Below, piece by piece: positions 1 to 5,613 of a stretch of 8,801 bases of DNA. The notes below the pieces were generated by a model. It had not been told where the DNA came from. It made no database searches and saw only the letters and a list, made by a program, of their open reading frames with translations. How positions within the stretch are numbered: position 1 is the stretch's first letter; the number at the start of each line of letters is the position of its first letter. This DNA comes from an uncultured Lachnospiraceae bacterium (GTDB lineage Bacteria > Bacillota > Clostridia > Lachnospirales > Lachnospiraceae): NCBI GenBank assembly GCA_902796045.1, contig CADBNQ010000211.1, positions 1 to 8,801 of the forward strand. The letters run 5' to 3'. The position numbers were made by a program, and so were the translations under genes.

Positions 1-886
1 CCGCCAGGATCGGCTTGTTGATCACGAGTATGAAGGCGCCGATCACCCCGCCGACGATAGGTCCGAAGGTAGGAACCAGGTTGGTTACAGCGACCAGCAC
101 AGAGATCAGGGATACGTAGGGCATATTGAGCATCAGCATAAAAACGGCATTGGCCGCGCCGATGATCAGAGCATCCATCAGGTTGCAGCTGATATACTGC
201 ATAAAAACATGGTCGCAGTGTATCCAGAAATCTGTATTCCTGCGATAGACCGCAGAAGAAAGAGCTGCCTTGCGAAGTCTGTCTATGGCAGCTTTGATCC
301 TTTTTTTATCCATAAGAAAATAGATGGCGATCACAAAGCTGATTCCTACATTGGCCAGGGTAGAGCCGACACTGACCGAAGTCTTGAGGATCTTGCCCAG
401 ACTGCCCGGCAGCATGGACAGAAGATTCTTTACAGGCTGTTCCAGTGCGTTGGACAGGTCTTCTAAACTGAAAGGCAGGTTGTCTGCCTGGGTTTTGTCA
501 AAGAACTTGTCAACCATCGATATGTAGGCATCCATGTTGGATCCCAGTGTCACAAAGTTGCTGACAACGGAAGGTACCACCGCCACGATGATCAGAATAA
601 TGGCCAGCAGGGTGCAGACCACTGCCAGCACGACAGATACCGTGTGGCGAAGGTTCTCCTTTACGATGAGCTTTTCCAGCTTTTTTTCAAAAAAACGTCC
701 GATGGGATTCATCAGGTAGGCAAAGGCTGCTCCTATGACCACCGGAGAGATAAACTGCAGGGCACTGCTGATCATCTCCATGGCGCCCTGTGTTTTAGAC
801 AGCAGCAGATACAGGACAACCGCCGAACATGTGGCCAGGACATAGGAAAACCATTGCTGGCTCAGTAAATGCTTTAAATGTTTCAT
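1..886 (-). CDS. AI-2E/PerM family transporter, C-terminus cut by window edge
   Basis: This is an integral membrane protein of the AI-2E transporter (PerM/YtvI-like, PF01594) family. 295 residues are visible and no stop is reached. Predicted membrane segments lie near residues 13-30, 41-60, 82-108, 175-192 and 236-254, then a long hydrophobic stretch at 256-290. The segment TNLVPTFGPIVGG (about 268-280) matches the conserved proline/glycine-rich motif of the family, and the long soluble stretch between the third and fourth segments is also typical. Family members are usually about 350-400 residues, so perhaps 60-100 are missing. The ATG is preceded by GGGAGAGG. It starts 17 bp after the ABC-class ATPase gene and is probably co-transcribed with it. 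The substrate cannot be told: characterised relatives include autoinducer-2 exporters and ion/proton antiporters, and the family name should not be taken as proof of AI-2 transport. Confidence 0.88.
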   Translation of the reverse strand, partial: MKHLKHLLSQQWFSYVLATCSAVVLYLLLSKTQGAMEMISSALQFISPVVIGAAFAYLMNPIGRFFEKKLEKLIVKENLRHTVSVVLAVVCTLLAIILIIVAVVPSVVSNFVTLGSNMDAYISMVDKFFDKTQADNLPFSLEDLSNALEQPVKNLLSMLPGSLGKILKTSVSVGSTLANVGISFVIAIYFLMDKKRIKAAIDRLRKAALSSAVYRRNTDFWIHCDHVFMQYISCNLMDALIIGAANAVFMLMLNMPYVSLISVLVAVTNLVPTFGPIVGGVIGAFILVINKPILA

Positions 887-903
887 AACCCTCTCCCTTT
901 TTT

Positions 904-2619
904 CTATCTGATAAAACCGCGGTACCGGTTGACACAGGCGTAGATCTCCTGCCTCCGGACCTGGGCCAGATTGCCCGGTTTTCCATTTCTTTTTCCTGGA
1001 TCTTTCGGCCCTTCCTCTTCCATCTGCAGACAGATTCTCTCAAGCAGGTCTTTTGTCCTGGTCTTCCCATTCTTTTCCAGCTGTTGGGCGACATATCTCA
1101 TGACATAACTCAGTGTGGCTGTCTGTTCAGGGTCCACAATCTGCTCAACATATTTCAGGTCCACAGTCTGCCTGCCAACAGAGAAACTGTCTCGCCCAAA
1201 CTGTTTCAGCTTAACCTGATCGTGCTTTCTCTCCAGCTTTCCCGGATTTAAGATCCGTTCTGACTGGTCCCAGGAAGACCTGGTGCCCGGCACTGCAGCT
1301 TTCGTCTGCGTTTCCTTCATGCTCTTCCCGCAGATCTTCCCGACCTCCTTCGTGATATCTACAGCCCGGTAGGTATCCATCTGGATGACATGATCCGCTA
1401 TGGAAAAATAGGCGCCTGAACTGCCGGCCACCAGGATGACGGAAATCCCCAGCTGCTCATACAGAGTCCTCGCCTGGTCGATAAAAGGCGTGATGGGCTC
1501 TTTTTCTCTGGCAATCACCGCCTGCATAAGGGCATCTCTGACCATAAAGTTGGTGGCGGAAGTGTCTTCATCAATAAGAAGGACCCTGGCCCCGGAATCC
1601 ACTGCCTCCACCACGTTGGCAGCCTGGGATGTAGAGCCGCTGGCATCCTCTGTCGAGAAATCTATGGTATCCTTTTTATTGGGAAGATGATTGATAAATG
1701 CCGAGATATCCACATGAGAGACGGCTCTCCCATCCTCGGCACGGATCTTCATGGCGGTATGGTCCGTGATCACATACTCCCTGCCATCCCCCGCTATGTG
1801 ATTATAAACACCCCGCTCCAGGGCTTTCAGGAGAGTAGACTTGCCATGATAACCACCGCCTACGATCAAGGTGATCCCTCTTGGGATCCCCATTCCTGCG
1901 ACCTGCCCCCTGTGAGGCAAATCCATGACGACCTCCATGGATGCCGGACTCTCAAAGGCAACAGCCCCCTTCATGGGTTTGTCTGATACACCGCTTTCCC
2001 GGGGCAGTACAGATCCGTTTGCCACAAAAGCGGCAAGATTCCTCTTAACAAGCTGATCCCTGATGTAGTCCTGGTCTTCAGCCAGATCGGCCACAGCCTG
2101 CAGCCTGCCGGGATTCAGATTTCTGTAATACAGGGCCTTCCCGACACAGTCAGGAAGGTAGCTGAAGAGAATCTTCTCAAGCTCAGCTGCATTGATGCTT
2201 CTGCCGTTGGCCGGAAAGCCCACCTCGAACCTGGCGGTCACCCGCCTTGCATCGATCTCCAGGGCCGTTCTCCACAGAATCTGCTGCCCGCAGCGTGATA
2301 TACTCATGAGGCCGCTCTTTCCGGACCCTTTTGCATGAAACATGTATCCGGACAGAGCCCTGCCGAACTCCCGCGTCAGGCAGTCCTGCAATGCGATTCT
2401 TTTGCTGGGTCTGTCAAAAAGCTCAGCAGGAAATCCCGCCTGGGTCTGCGGAACTTCCACACTGAGCTTTGATGGTGCTGCAAAGGGATCTCCCTGAACA
2501 TGTTCAATATGCAGGATATAGCCGGGGAAACGGTAGGAACCCTTCAGGTCCTTATAAGCCGGATAGCTCTTCCTGTGTATCCTCCCCAGCTGCTTTTTTA
2601 ATATCGCGTCTGTATCCAT
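904..2619 (-). CDS. ABC-class P-loop ATPase, PF09818/COG3044 family
   Basis: This is a predicted soluble ATPase of 571 residues with no membrane segment. It resembles the 'predicted ATPase of the ABC class' family, whose biological role is not established to my knowledge. The N-terminal part carries the family-type stretch KDLKGSYRFPGYILHIEHVQ (about residues 23-42) and a Gly-rich KGSGKSG loop (97-103). The main Walker A is GGGYHGKST (254-262). A serine-rich SGSTSQA stretch near 327-333 stands where an ABC signature would be, followed by Walker B RVLLIDED (345-352) and TSATNFM. VAGSSGAYFSIADHVI (397-412) is probably the switch region. I chose the ATG at 2619 because it has AGGA-type sequence upstream and the family homology starts soon after. 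An in-frame ATG at 2643 adds 8 residues, lacks a Shine-Dalgarno sequence, but overlaps the stop of the preceding small ORF as ATGA, so coupling could make it the real start. It lies between dnaJ and a membrane protein gene. Confidence 0.85.
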   Translation of the reverse strand: MDTDAILKKQLGRIHRKSYPAYKDLKGSYRFPGYILHIEHVQGDPFAAPSKLSVEVPQTQAGFPAELFDRPSKRIALQDCLTREFGRALSGYMFHAKGSGKSGLMSISRCGQQILWRTALEIDARRVTARFEVGFPANGRSINAAELEKILFSYLPDCVGKALYYRNLNPGRLQAVADLAEDQDYIRDQLVKRNLAAFVANGSVLPRESGVSDKPMKGAVAFESPASMEVVMDLPHRGQVAGMGIPRGITLIVGGGYHGKSTLLKALERGVYNHIAGDGREYVITDHTAMKIRAEDGRAVSHVDISAFINHLPNKKDTIDFSTEDASGSTSQAANVVEAVDSGARVLLIDEDTSATNFMVRDALMQAVIAREKEPITPFIDQARTLYEQLGISVILVAGSSGAYFSIADHVIQMDTYRAVDITKEVGKICGKSMKETQTKAAVPGTRSSWDQSERILNPGKLERKHDQVKLKQFGRDSFSVGRQTVDLKYVEQIVDPEQTATLSYVMRYVAQQLEKNGKTRTKDLLERICLQMEEEGPKDPGKRNGKPGNLAQVRRQEIYACVNRYRGFIR

Positions 2620-2639
2620 AATCCTGTCATCATCCTTTA

Positions 2640-2708
2640 TCATGCTGTTATCGCAAACGGCGTCTCTGTAAAAAATGCTGTTTCAGCGCCGTTCACTGTG
2701 ATCTTCAT
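2640..2708 (-). CDS. Possible 22-residue small ORF between dnaJ and ATPase gene
   Basis: An ATG overlaps the dnaJ stop (ATGA, 4 nt) and opens a 22-codon frame, MKITVNGAETAFFTETPFAITA. Its TGA overlaps the first in-frame ATG of the ATPase gene in the same ATGA arrangement. It fills almost the whole gap between the two genes. The nearest Shine-Dalgarno-like sequence (AGGGAG) is about 14 nt upstream, so expression would depend on translational coupling from dnaJ. The start MKITVNG recalls the first strand of ThiS-like ubiquitin-fold proteins, but it is far too short for that fold and I do not assign it. It could be a leader or coupling peptide, a remnant, or a chance frame. An overlapping stem (AACGGCG at 2656-2662 with CGCCGTT at 2687-2693) offers an RNA-level explanation instead. 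Confidence 0.3.
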   Translation of the reverse strand: MKITVNGAETAFFTETPFAITA

Positions 2709-3655
2709 ACTGCTTTCTGAAACTCCCTGAGCTTCTGCTCTGCCGCAGGATTCAGGTGTCTGGGTACCTGGATCTGTACAGTCACATACTGATCCCCTTT
2801 AAGATTCGGCCTGTTCATAAAGACAATACCTTTGCCCTTCAGCCGGATCTTAGAACCGGACTGGGTCCCTTTTCGAATCTTGCAGCTGACATTGCCATAG
2901 AGGGTCGGGACTATGACCTCCCCTCCGAAAACTGCTGTAGTATAGGGAATCTGCAAGGTCGTATACACATCCTGCCCTTTCCTCTCATATCCTTTCTTCT
3001 CACCGACAGTAACTTCAAGGAAGAGGTCCCCGGCTTCGCCTCCGCGAAGTCCCTCCGTCCCTTTGCCGGCCAGTCGGATCTTCTTGCCGGTATCGATTCC
3101 TGCAGGGATATGTACCTTCAGGCTGTGGCGTTCACCGCTCTCATCCTGATAGGTAATGACCTTATCACAGCCCGAAACTGCCTCGTCGAAGCTGATGTCC
3201 AGGCTGGCGTTGACATCCATGCCTCTTGAAGGCTTCCTGGTAAAGCTTCTGAAGCCATCTCCAAATCCGGAGCGGAAATGGTCTTCATATCCGGAGCGGA
3301 AGCCTCCGCCAAATCCCCCTCCGAACATACTCCGGAGCAGGTCATCCATGTCTGCGTCACTGCCCTCATAGTAATACTCTCTATAAGGTCCCTGGCCGGA
3401 ACCGGCATGCTGGGGATCAAATCCGGCCTGGAAAGCGGCCATGCCGAACTGGTCATAAAGCTTTCTTTTCTCTGGTTCACTCAATATCTCATATGCCTCA
3501 GTGATCTCTTTAAACTTTTCTTCCGCTGACGCATTATTTTTGTTTGTGTCCGGATGATATTTCTTGGCCAGCTTACGGTACGCCTTTTTGATGGCAGCCT
3601 GATCGGCATCTTTGTCAAGTCCAAGAACTTTATATAAATCTTTATTCTGTGCCAT
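2705..3655 (-). CDS. Class B (type II) J-domain co-chaperone, DnaJ/CbpA-like
   Basis: This is a DnaJ-type Hsp40 that should bring substrates to DnaK (Hsp70) and stimulate its ATPase in the cytosol. It has 316 residues. The J domain spans about 5-70 with HPD at 34-36, and a Gly/Phe-rich linker runs about 108-138 (repeated FGGGF and FRSGF/FRSGY units). The C-terminal substrate-binding domains run about 145-305, with HIPAGIDTGKKIRL and GDLFLEVTV typical of the family. No CxxCxGxG zinc-finger repeats are present, so this is a CbpA/DnaJB-like class B protein rather than housekeeping DnaJ. The start at 3655 has AAGGAGG nine bases upstream; an upstream in-frame ATG at 3709 lacks this and overlaps the promoter, so it was rejected. 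It is the first gene of the unit leading to the ATPase and AI-2E genes. No CIRCE (HrcA) operator is present upstream. Confidence 0.93.
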   Translation of the reverse strand: MAQNKDLYKVLGLDKDADQAAIKKAYRKLAKKYHPDTNKNNASAEEKFKEITEAYEILSEPEKRKLYDQFGMAAFQAGFDPQHAGSGQGPYREYYYEGSDADMDDLLRSMFGGGFGGGFRSGYEDHFRSGFGDGFRSFTRKPSRGMDVNASLDISFDEAVSGCDKVITYQDESGERHSLKVHIPAGIDTGKKIRLAGKGTEGLRGGEAGDLFLEVTVGEKKGYERKGQDVYTTLQIPYTTAVFGGEVIVPTLYGNVSCKIRKGTQSGSKIRLKGKGIVFMNRPNLKGDQYVTVQIQVPRHLNPAAEQKLREFQKAV

Positions 3656-3678
3656 AAGCTCACTCCTCCTTACAACTT

Positions 3679-3701
3679 GTGTTCTACTTGTAATATAACA
3701 C
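3679..3701. promoter_or_regulatory. Candidate operator palindrome over the dnaJ -10 box
   Basis: A 23-bp inverted repeat has outer arms GTGTT and AACAC plus matching inner TA pairs, with 8 of 11 half-site positions symmetrical around G3690. It covers the -10 hexamer and the expected start site, the usual place for a repressor of the GntR, TetR or similar type. A second, weaker inverted repeat (TACAA...TTGTA, 3671-3692) overlaps it. No regulator gene in the window can be tied to it. The site is seen in the sequence; its function is inferred. Confidence 0.5.
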
Positions 3702-3720
3702 CTCGTCACCTCCCCGTCAA
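3692..3720 (-). promoter_or_regulatory. Sigma-A promoter of the dnaJ unit
   Basis: Reading the minus strand, TTGACG (3715-3720) and TATATT (3692-3697) are separated by exactly 17 bp. Transcription would start near 3685, giving a short leader before AAGGAGG and the dnaJ ATG. The promoter sits in the gap after surE. No terminator separates surE from dnaJ, so some read-through from surE is possible. Confidence 0.75.
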
Positions 3721-3739
3721 TCAGGAAGAAAAGGTAATC

Positions 3740-3759
3740 TGTGAACTTTTTGTGAACTT
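3740..3759. repeat. Tandem direct repeat TGTGAACTT, 11-bp period, upstream of dnaJ promoter
   Basis: TGTGAACTT occurs at 3740-3748 and again at 3751-3759, starts 11 bp apart, about one helical turn. The pair lies 20-40 bp upstream of the -35 box of the dnaJ promoter and just after the surE stop. This is the position and phasing expected of an activator site, but it could be chance in a short AT-rich gap. Confidence 0.4.
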
Positions 3760-3761
3760 AT

Positions 3762-4478
3762 CTAAGGCACCAGGTTCTTCACTCTGCCTATGGAGATATA
3801 ACCGTCAAGGACCGCCTGCAGGTCGCTTCCCTCCGGGCCCGTCTCAGGATAGCGGTACACTGCATTGATCCGGATCTCATCATCAGAGATCTGCTCTCTC
3901 TCATAATGATGGAAGTAGTATTCCTGCGGGGCCAGGCTGCGGTTAAAAAGGATTCCTTTTACATCGTCCGCAGATCCTCCGGGAAAGTTGACATTCCAGA
4001 TCTCATCAGGTCCAATCTCTTTCTTAAGAAGCATCCGGGTGATCTCATGAAAGTATGCCTCCGGCACCTGGAAGTCCGCTCCCTTTGCCAGGGACCAGGC
4101 AATAGATCTGACACCCCGCATAGCTCCTTCCGCAGCTGCTCCGAAGGTGCCTGAATAGGCCACATCCCTGCTGAGGTTATAGCCTACGTTCATCCCGGAA
4201 AAAACCAGGTCCGTCTTCCCGGGGACCAGACACTGGATCCCAACCTTGACGCAATCCGCAGGTGTACCGTTCAGACAGTATGCATGGACGCCTTTAATCG
4301 GAAAATCCGCCTCCCGCTTCAACACCAGCTCATTGCTCACAGTCACCCTGTGGGACATGGCACTGCACTCTTTCTCAGGTGCGACAACCCACACCTCTCC
4401 AAATTCCATTGCCAGCTCTGCAAGTTTAATCACATGAGGGCATTTTATTCCGTCATCATTGGTCACAAGTATACGCAT
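3762..4478 (-). CDS. surE: 5'/3'-nucleotidase SurE (survival protein)
   Basis: This is a metal-dependent phosphatase that removes phosphate from nucleoside 5'- and 3'-monophosphates (EC 3.1.3.5/3.1.3.6) in the cytosol, linked to stationary-phase survival in other bacteria. It has 238 residues. The N-terminus MRILVTNDDG gives the paired metal-binding Asp8/Asp9. APEKECSAMSHRVT carries Ser39 and SGMNVGYNLSRDVAYSGT carries Asn97; together these form the expected metal-binding set. RGVRSIAWSL is the usual family segment after it. Length is normal and no active-site residue is missing. The ATG at 4478 is chosen because NDDG lies at residues 7-10, as in the family, and AGGAGG lies 12 bp upstream; the open frame continues to 4637 but through the promoter. 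It is transcribed divergently from mntP and followed by the dnaJ promoter with no terminator between. Confidence 0.95.
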   Translation of the reverse strand: MRILVTNDDGIKCPHVIKLAELAMEFGEVWVVAPEKECSAMSHRVTVSNELVLKREADFPIKGVHAYCLNGTPADCVKVGIQCLVPGKTDLVFSGMNVGYNLSRDVAYSGTFGAAAEGAMRGVRSIAWSLAKGADFQVPEAYFHEITRMLLKKEIGPDEIWNVNFPGGSADDVKGILFNRSLAPQEYYFHHYEREQISDDEIRINAVYRYPETGPEGSDLQAVLDGYISIGRVKNLVP

Positions 4479-4506
4479 CCTGCTTTTCTTCCTCCTGTAT
4501 TCATCT

Positions 4507-4542
4507 AAAAAAGCCCCGGTGTTCCTGATTGCCGGAGGCCTT
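4507..4542 (-). terminator. Terminator-like hairpin in the surE leader
   Basis: On the minus strand, GCCTCCGG (4532-4539) pairs with CCGGGGC (4513-4519) across a 12-nt loop, giving seven GC pairs with one bulged U. Six Ts follow directly (4507-4512), and A-rich sequence before the stem can pair into the T run. It lies downstream of the surE promoter and upstream of the surE ribosome binding site, so it would act as an attenuator or 5' hairpin. No other minus-strand gene exists upstream for it to terminate. Confidence 0.55.
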
Positions 4543-4560
4543 ATTCTCCTGTCTTTTCTG

Positions 4561-4589
4561 ATTATAACGCAAATAATCCGGCCGGGCAA
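4561..4589 (-). promoter_or_regulatory. Sigma-A promoter of surE
   Basis: On the minus strand, TTGCCC (4584-4589) and a perfect TATAAT (4561-4566) are 17 bp apart. The start would be near 4554, giving a leader of about 75 nt. The -35 box is 16 bp from the divergent mntP -35 box. Confidence 0.7.
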
Positions 4590-4595
4590 GTGAGA

Positions 4596-4618
4596 CATGC
4601 CCCTCTTGACAGGGCATG
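4596..4618. promoter_or_regulatory. Candidate operator: 7-bp inverted repeat around the mntP -35 box
   Basis: CATGCCC (4596-4602) and GGGCATG (4612-4618) are perfect inverted arms separated by 9 bp that contain most of the TTGACA -35 box. The site also lies just upstream of the surE -35 box, so one bound protein could affect both divergent genes. It does not match the AT-rich MntR operator known from Bacillus. Confidence 0.5.
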
Positions 4619-4634
4619 GCCATATTGATACAAT
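4606..4634 (+). promoter_or_regulatory. Sigma-A promoter of mntP
   Basis: Consensus TTGACA (4606-4611) and TACAAT (4629-4634) are separated by 17 bp. Transcription would begin near 4641, leaving about 24 nt before the ATG. That is too short for a yybP-ykoY manganese riboswitch, which precedes mntP in some other bacteria. Confidence 0.78.
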
Positions 4635-4638
4635 CAAT
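4624..4638. promoter_or_regulatory. Perfect 15-bp palindrome over the mntP -10 box
   Basis: ATTGAT (4624-4629) and ATCAAT (4633-4638) flank a 3-bp centre and enclose the -10 hexamer. With the GC-rich palindrome at the -35 box this gives two separate dyads over one promoter. It is a candidate repressor site; function is inferred only from position. Confidence 0.42.
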
Positions 4639-4664
4639 CCAATAAATTACCAAGGGAGTGGAAG

Positions 4665-5252
4665 ATGGAAGCTTTATTGGTCTTTATATTGAACAGTATC
4701 CTGCTGGGAGTCGGTCTTGCCATGGACGCCTTCTCCGTATCACTGGCCAACGGTTTGCATGAGCCCTTTATGAGGCGGCGGAGGATGTGCCTTGTCGCAG
4801 GTGTCTACGCAGCTTTCCAGTTTATTATGCCTCTGGCGGGATGGTTCTGCGTACATACAGTTGTTGAGCGCTTCCATTTCTTTGAACGATTTATTCCCTG
4901 GATCGCCTTCTTTCTCCTGTTATACATCGGCGGCAGCATGATCCTTGAGAGCAGGAAAGAAGGGGAAGAGGCACAGACCGCGAGCAGTCTGACCGCGGGG
5001 ACACTGATCCTGCAGGGGATTGCCACTTCTATCGATGCGCTCTCGGTAGGCTTTACCATCGAGCATTATCAGTTTCCTGCAGCCTTCTTCTGCGCCTCCA
5101 TCATAGCAGTTGTCACCTTCCTTTTGTGTCTTTCCGGCCTGCATCTGGGCAAACAGTTCGGCACGCGTTTTTCAGGAAAAGCCACCCTCGTGGGAGGGGT
5201 GCTTCTGATCGGGATCGGTGTGGAAATACTTATACGTGGATTATTTTTGTAA
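4665..5252 (+). CDS. mntP: MntP-family manganese efflux pump (putative)
   Basis: This is a small polytopic inner-membrane protein of the MntP family (PF02659), whose E. coli member exports Mn2+ and protects against manganese excess. It has 195 residues, normal for the family. Six membrane segments are predicted near 5-27, 42-62, 74-95, 110-132, 138-160 and 173-193. The two halves repeat: LAMDAFSVSLANG in segment 1 (Asp21) and IATSIDALSVGF in segment 4 (Asp124) are the conserved acidic motifs thought to bind metal. The loop at 96-109 is charged. AAGGGAG six bases before the ATG is the ribosome binding site. It appears to be a single-gene transcript; no clear terminator stem follows, only a T-rich stretch at 5261-5270 before the ferredoxin promoter. 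Metal specificity is inferred from the family. Control is probably at the promoter, where two palindromes lie. Confidence 0.9.
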   Translation: MEALLVFILNSILLGVGLAMDAFSVSLANGLHEPFMRRRRMCLVAGVYAAFQFIMPLAGWFCVHTVVERFHFFERFIPWIAFFLLLYIGGSMILESRKEGEEAQTASSLTAGTLILQGIATSIDALSVGFTIEHYQFPAAFFCASIIAVVTFLLCLSGLHLGKQFGTRFSGKATLVGGVLLIGIGVEILIRGLFL

Positions 5253-5271
5253 AGGTGTGATTATTTTTTTC

Positions 5272-5300
5272 TTGAAATGAGAGGAGAACTATTATAGAAT
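5272..5300 (+). promoter_or_regulatory. Sigma-A promoter of the ferredoxin gene
   Basis: TTGAAA (5272-5277) and TAGAAT (5295-5300) are separated by 17 bp, just after a run of Ts. The start would be near 5307, leaving a 65-nt leader before the ATG with no strong structure seen by eye. Confidence 0.65.
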
Positions 5301-5371
5301 AGTACTGCGGACCACTGAGCTATTCAGGGTTTCGTTTTCTTTACTATCTAAACTAAAAGGAGGATTTTACT

Positions 5372-5542
5372 ATGGCATACGTTATTTCTGATGAATGTAT
5401 CTGCTGTGGAACATGCGAAGGCGAATGTCCTGCTGGCGCAATCTCTGAGGGAGACGGCAAGTTCGAAATCGATGCTGATTCCTGTATGGATTGCGGCGCT
5501 TGTGCAGCTGTCTGTCCCGCTGGTGCCATTGACCAGGCTTAA
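5372..5542 (+). CDS. 2[4Fe-4S] clostridial-type ferredoxin
   Basis: This is a 56-residue cytosolic low-potential electron carrier for anaerobic redox enzymes such as pyruvate:ferredoxin oxidoreductase or hydrogenase (partners inferred from the family). Two CxxCxxCxxxCP motifs are present: Cys9, 12, 15, 19 and Cys38, 41, 44, 48. Each motif gives three Cys to one cluster and the last Cys to the other. Cys11 is an additional, non-ligand cysteine beside Cys12. AAGGAGG lies just upstream of the ATG. Codon use differs from its neighbours: of ten alanine codons, six are GCT, three GCA and one GCC, while flanking genes favour GCC. This suggests selection for high expression. It has its own promoter and a strong terminator, so it is monocistronic. 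Confidence 0.96.
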   Translation: MAYVISDECICCGTCEGECPAGAISEGDGKFEIDADSCMDCGACAAVCPAGAIDQA

Positions 5543-5565
5543 TCATTTAAAGAGATTTTTTCATT

Positions 5566-5596
5566 ATAAAACGCTGCCCGTCAGGCAGCGTTTTAT
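5566..5596 (+). terminator. Intrinsic terminator after ferredoxin, probably bidirectional
   Basis: A perfect 13-bp stem (ATAAAACGCTGCC with its complement) closes a 5-nt loop (5579-5583). Its 3' arm ends TTTTAT and runs into more Ts on the plus strand. On the minus strand the arm also ends in TTTTAT, so it can serve the convergent dnaB operon too. Confidence 0.9.
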
Positions 5597-5613
5597 ATTT
5601 TTTATTCATTAAT

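Noticed and set aside
681..695. Seven-base T and A runs in the transporter gene as a phase-variation tract
   Set aside because: The reading frame is intact across the runs, and runs of seven are too short to claim slippage without variant data.
2756..3229. 157-residue plus-strand open frame
   Set aside because: It lies wholly opposite the J-domain gene's C-terminal domain coding region and shows no recognisable motif.
3260..3320. Repeated TCCGGAGCGGAA units as a regulatory or mobile repeat
   Set aside because: They lie inside the J-domain gene and encode the repeated Phe-Arg-Ser-Gly residues of its Gly/Phe linker.
3656..3709. Upstream ATG giving an 18-residue longer J-domain protein
   Set aside because: It overlaps the -10 box and operator, and the ATG at 3655 has a perfectly placed AAGGAGG.
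3656..3761. CIRCE/HrcA heat-shock operator upstream of dnaJ
   Set aside because: No TTAGCACTC-N9-GAGTGCTAA-like sequence is present.
4479..4637. Longer N-terminal extension of surE
   Set aside because: It would run through the surE promoter and hairpin and place the NDDG motif far from the N-terminus, unlike the family.
4635..4664. Manganese (yybP-ykoY) riboswitch before mntP
   Set aside because: The leader is only about 24 nt, too short for that RNA.
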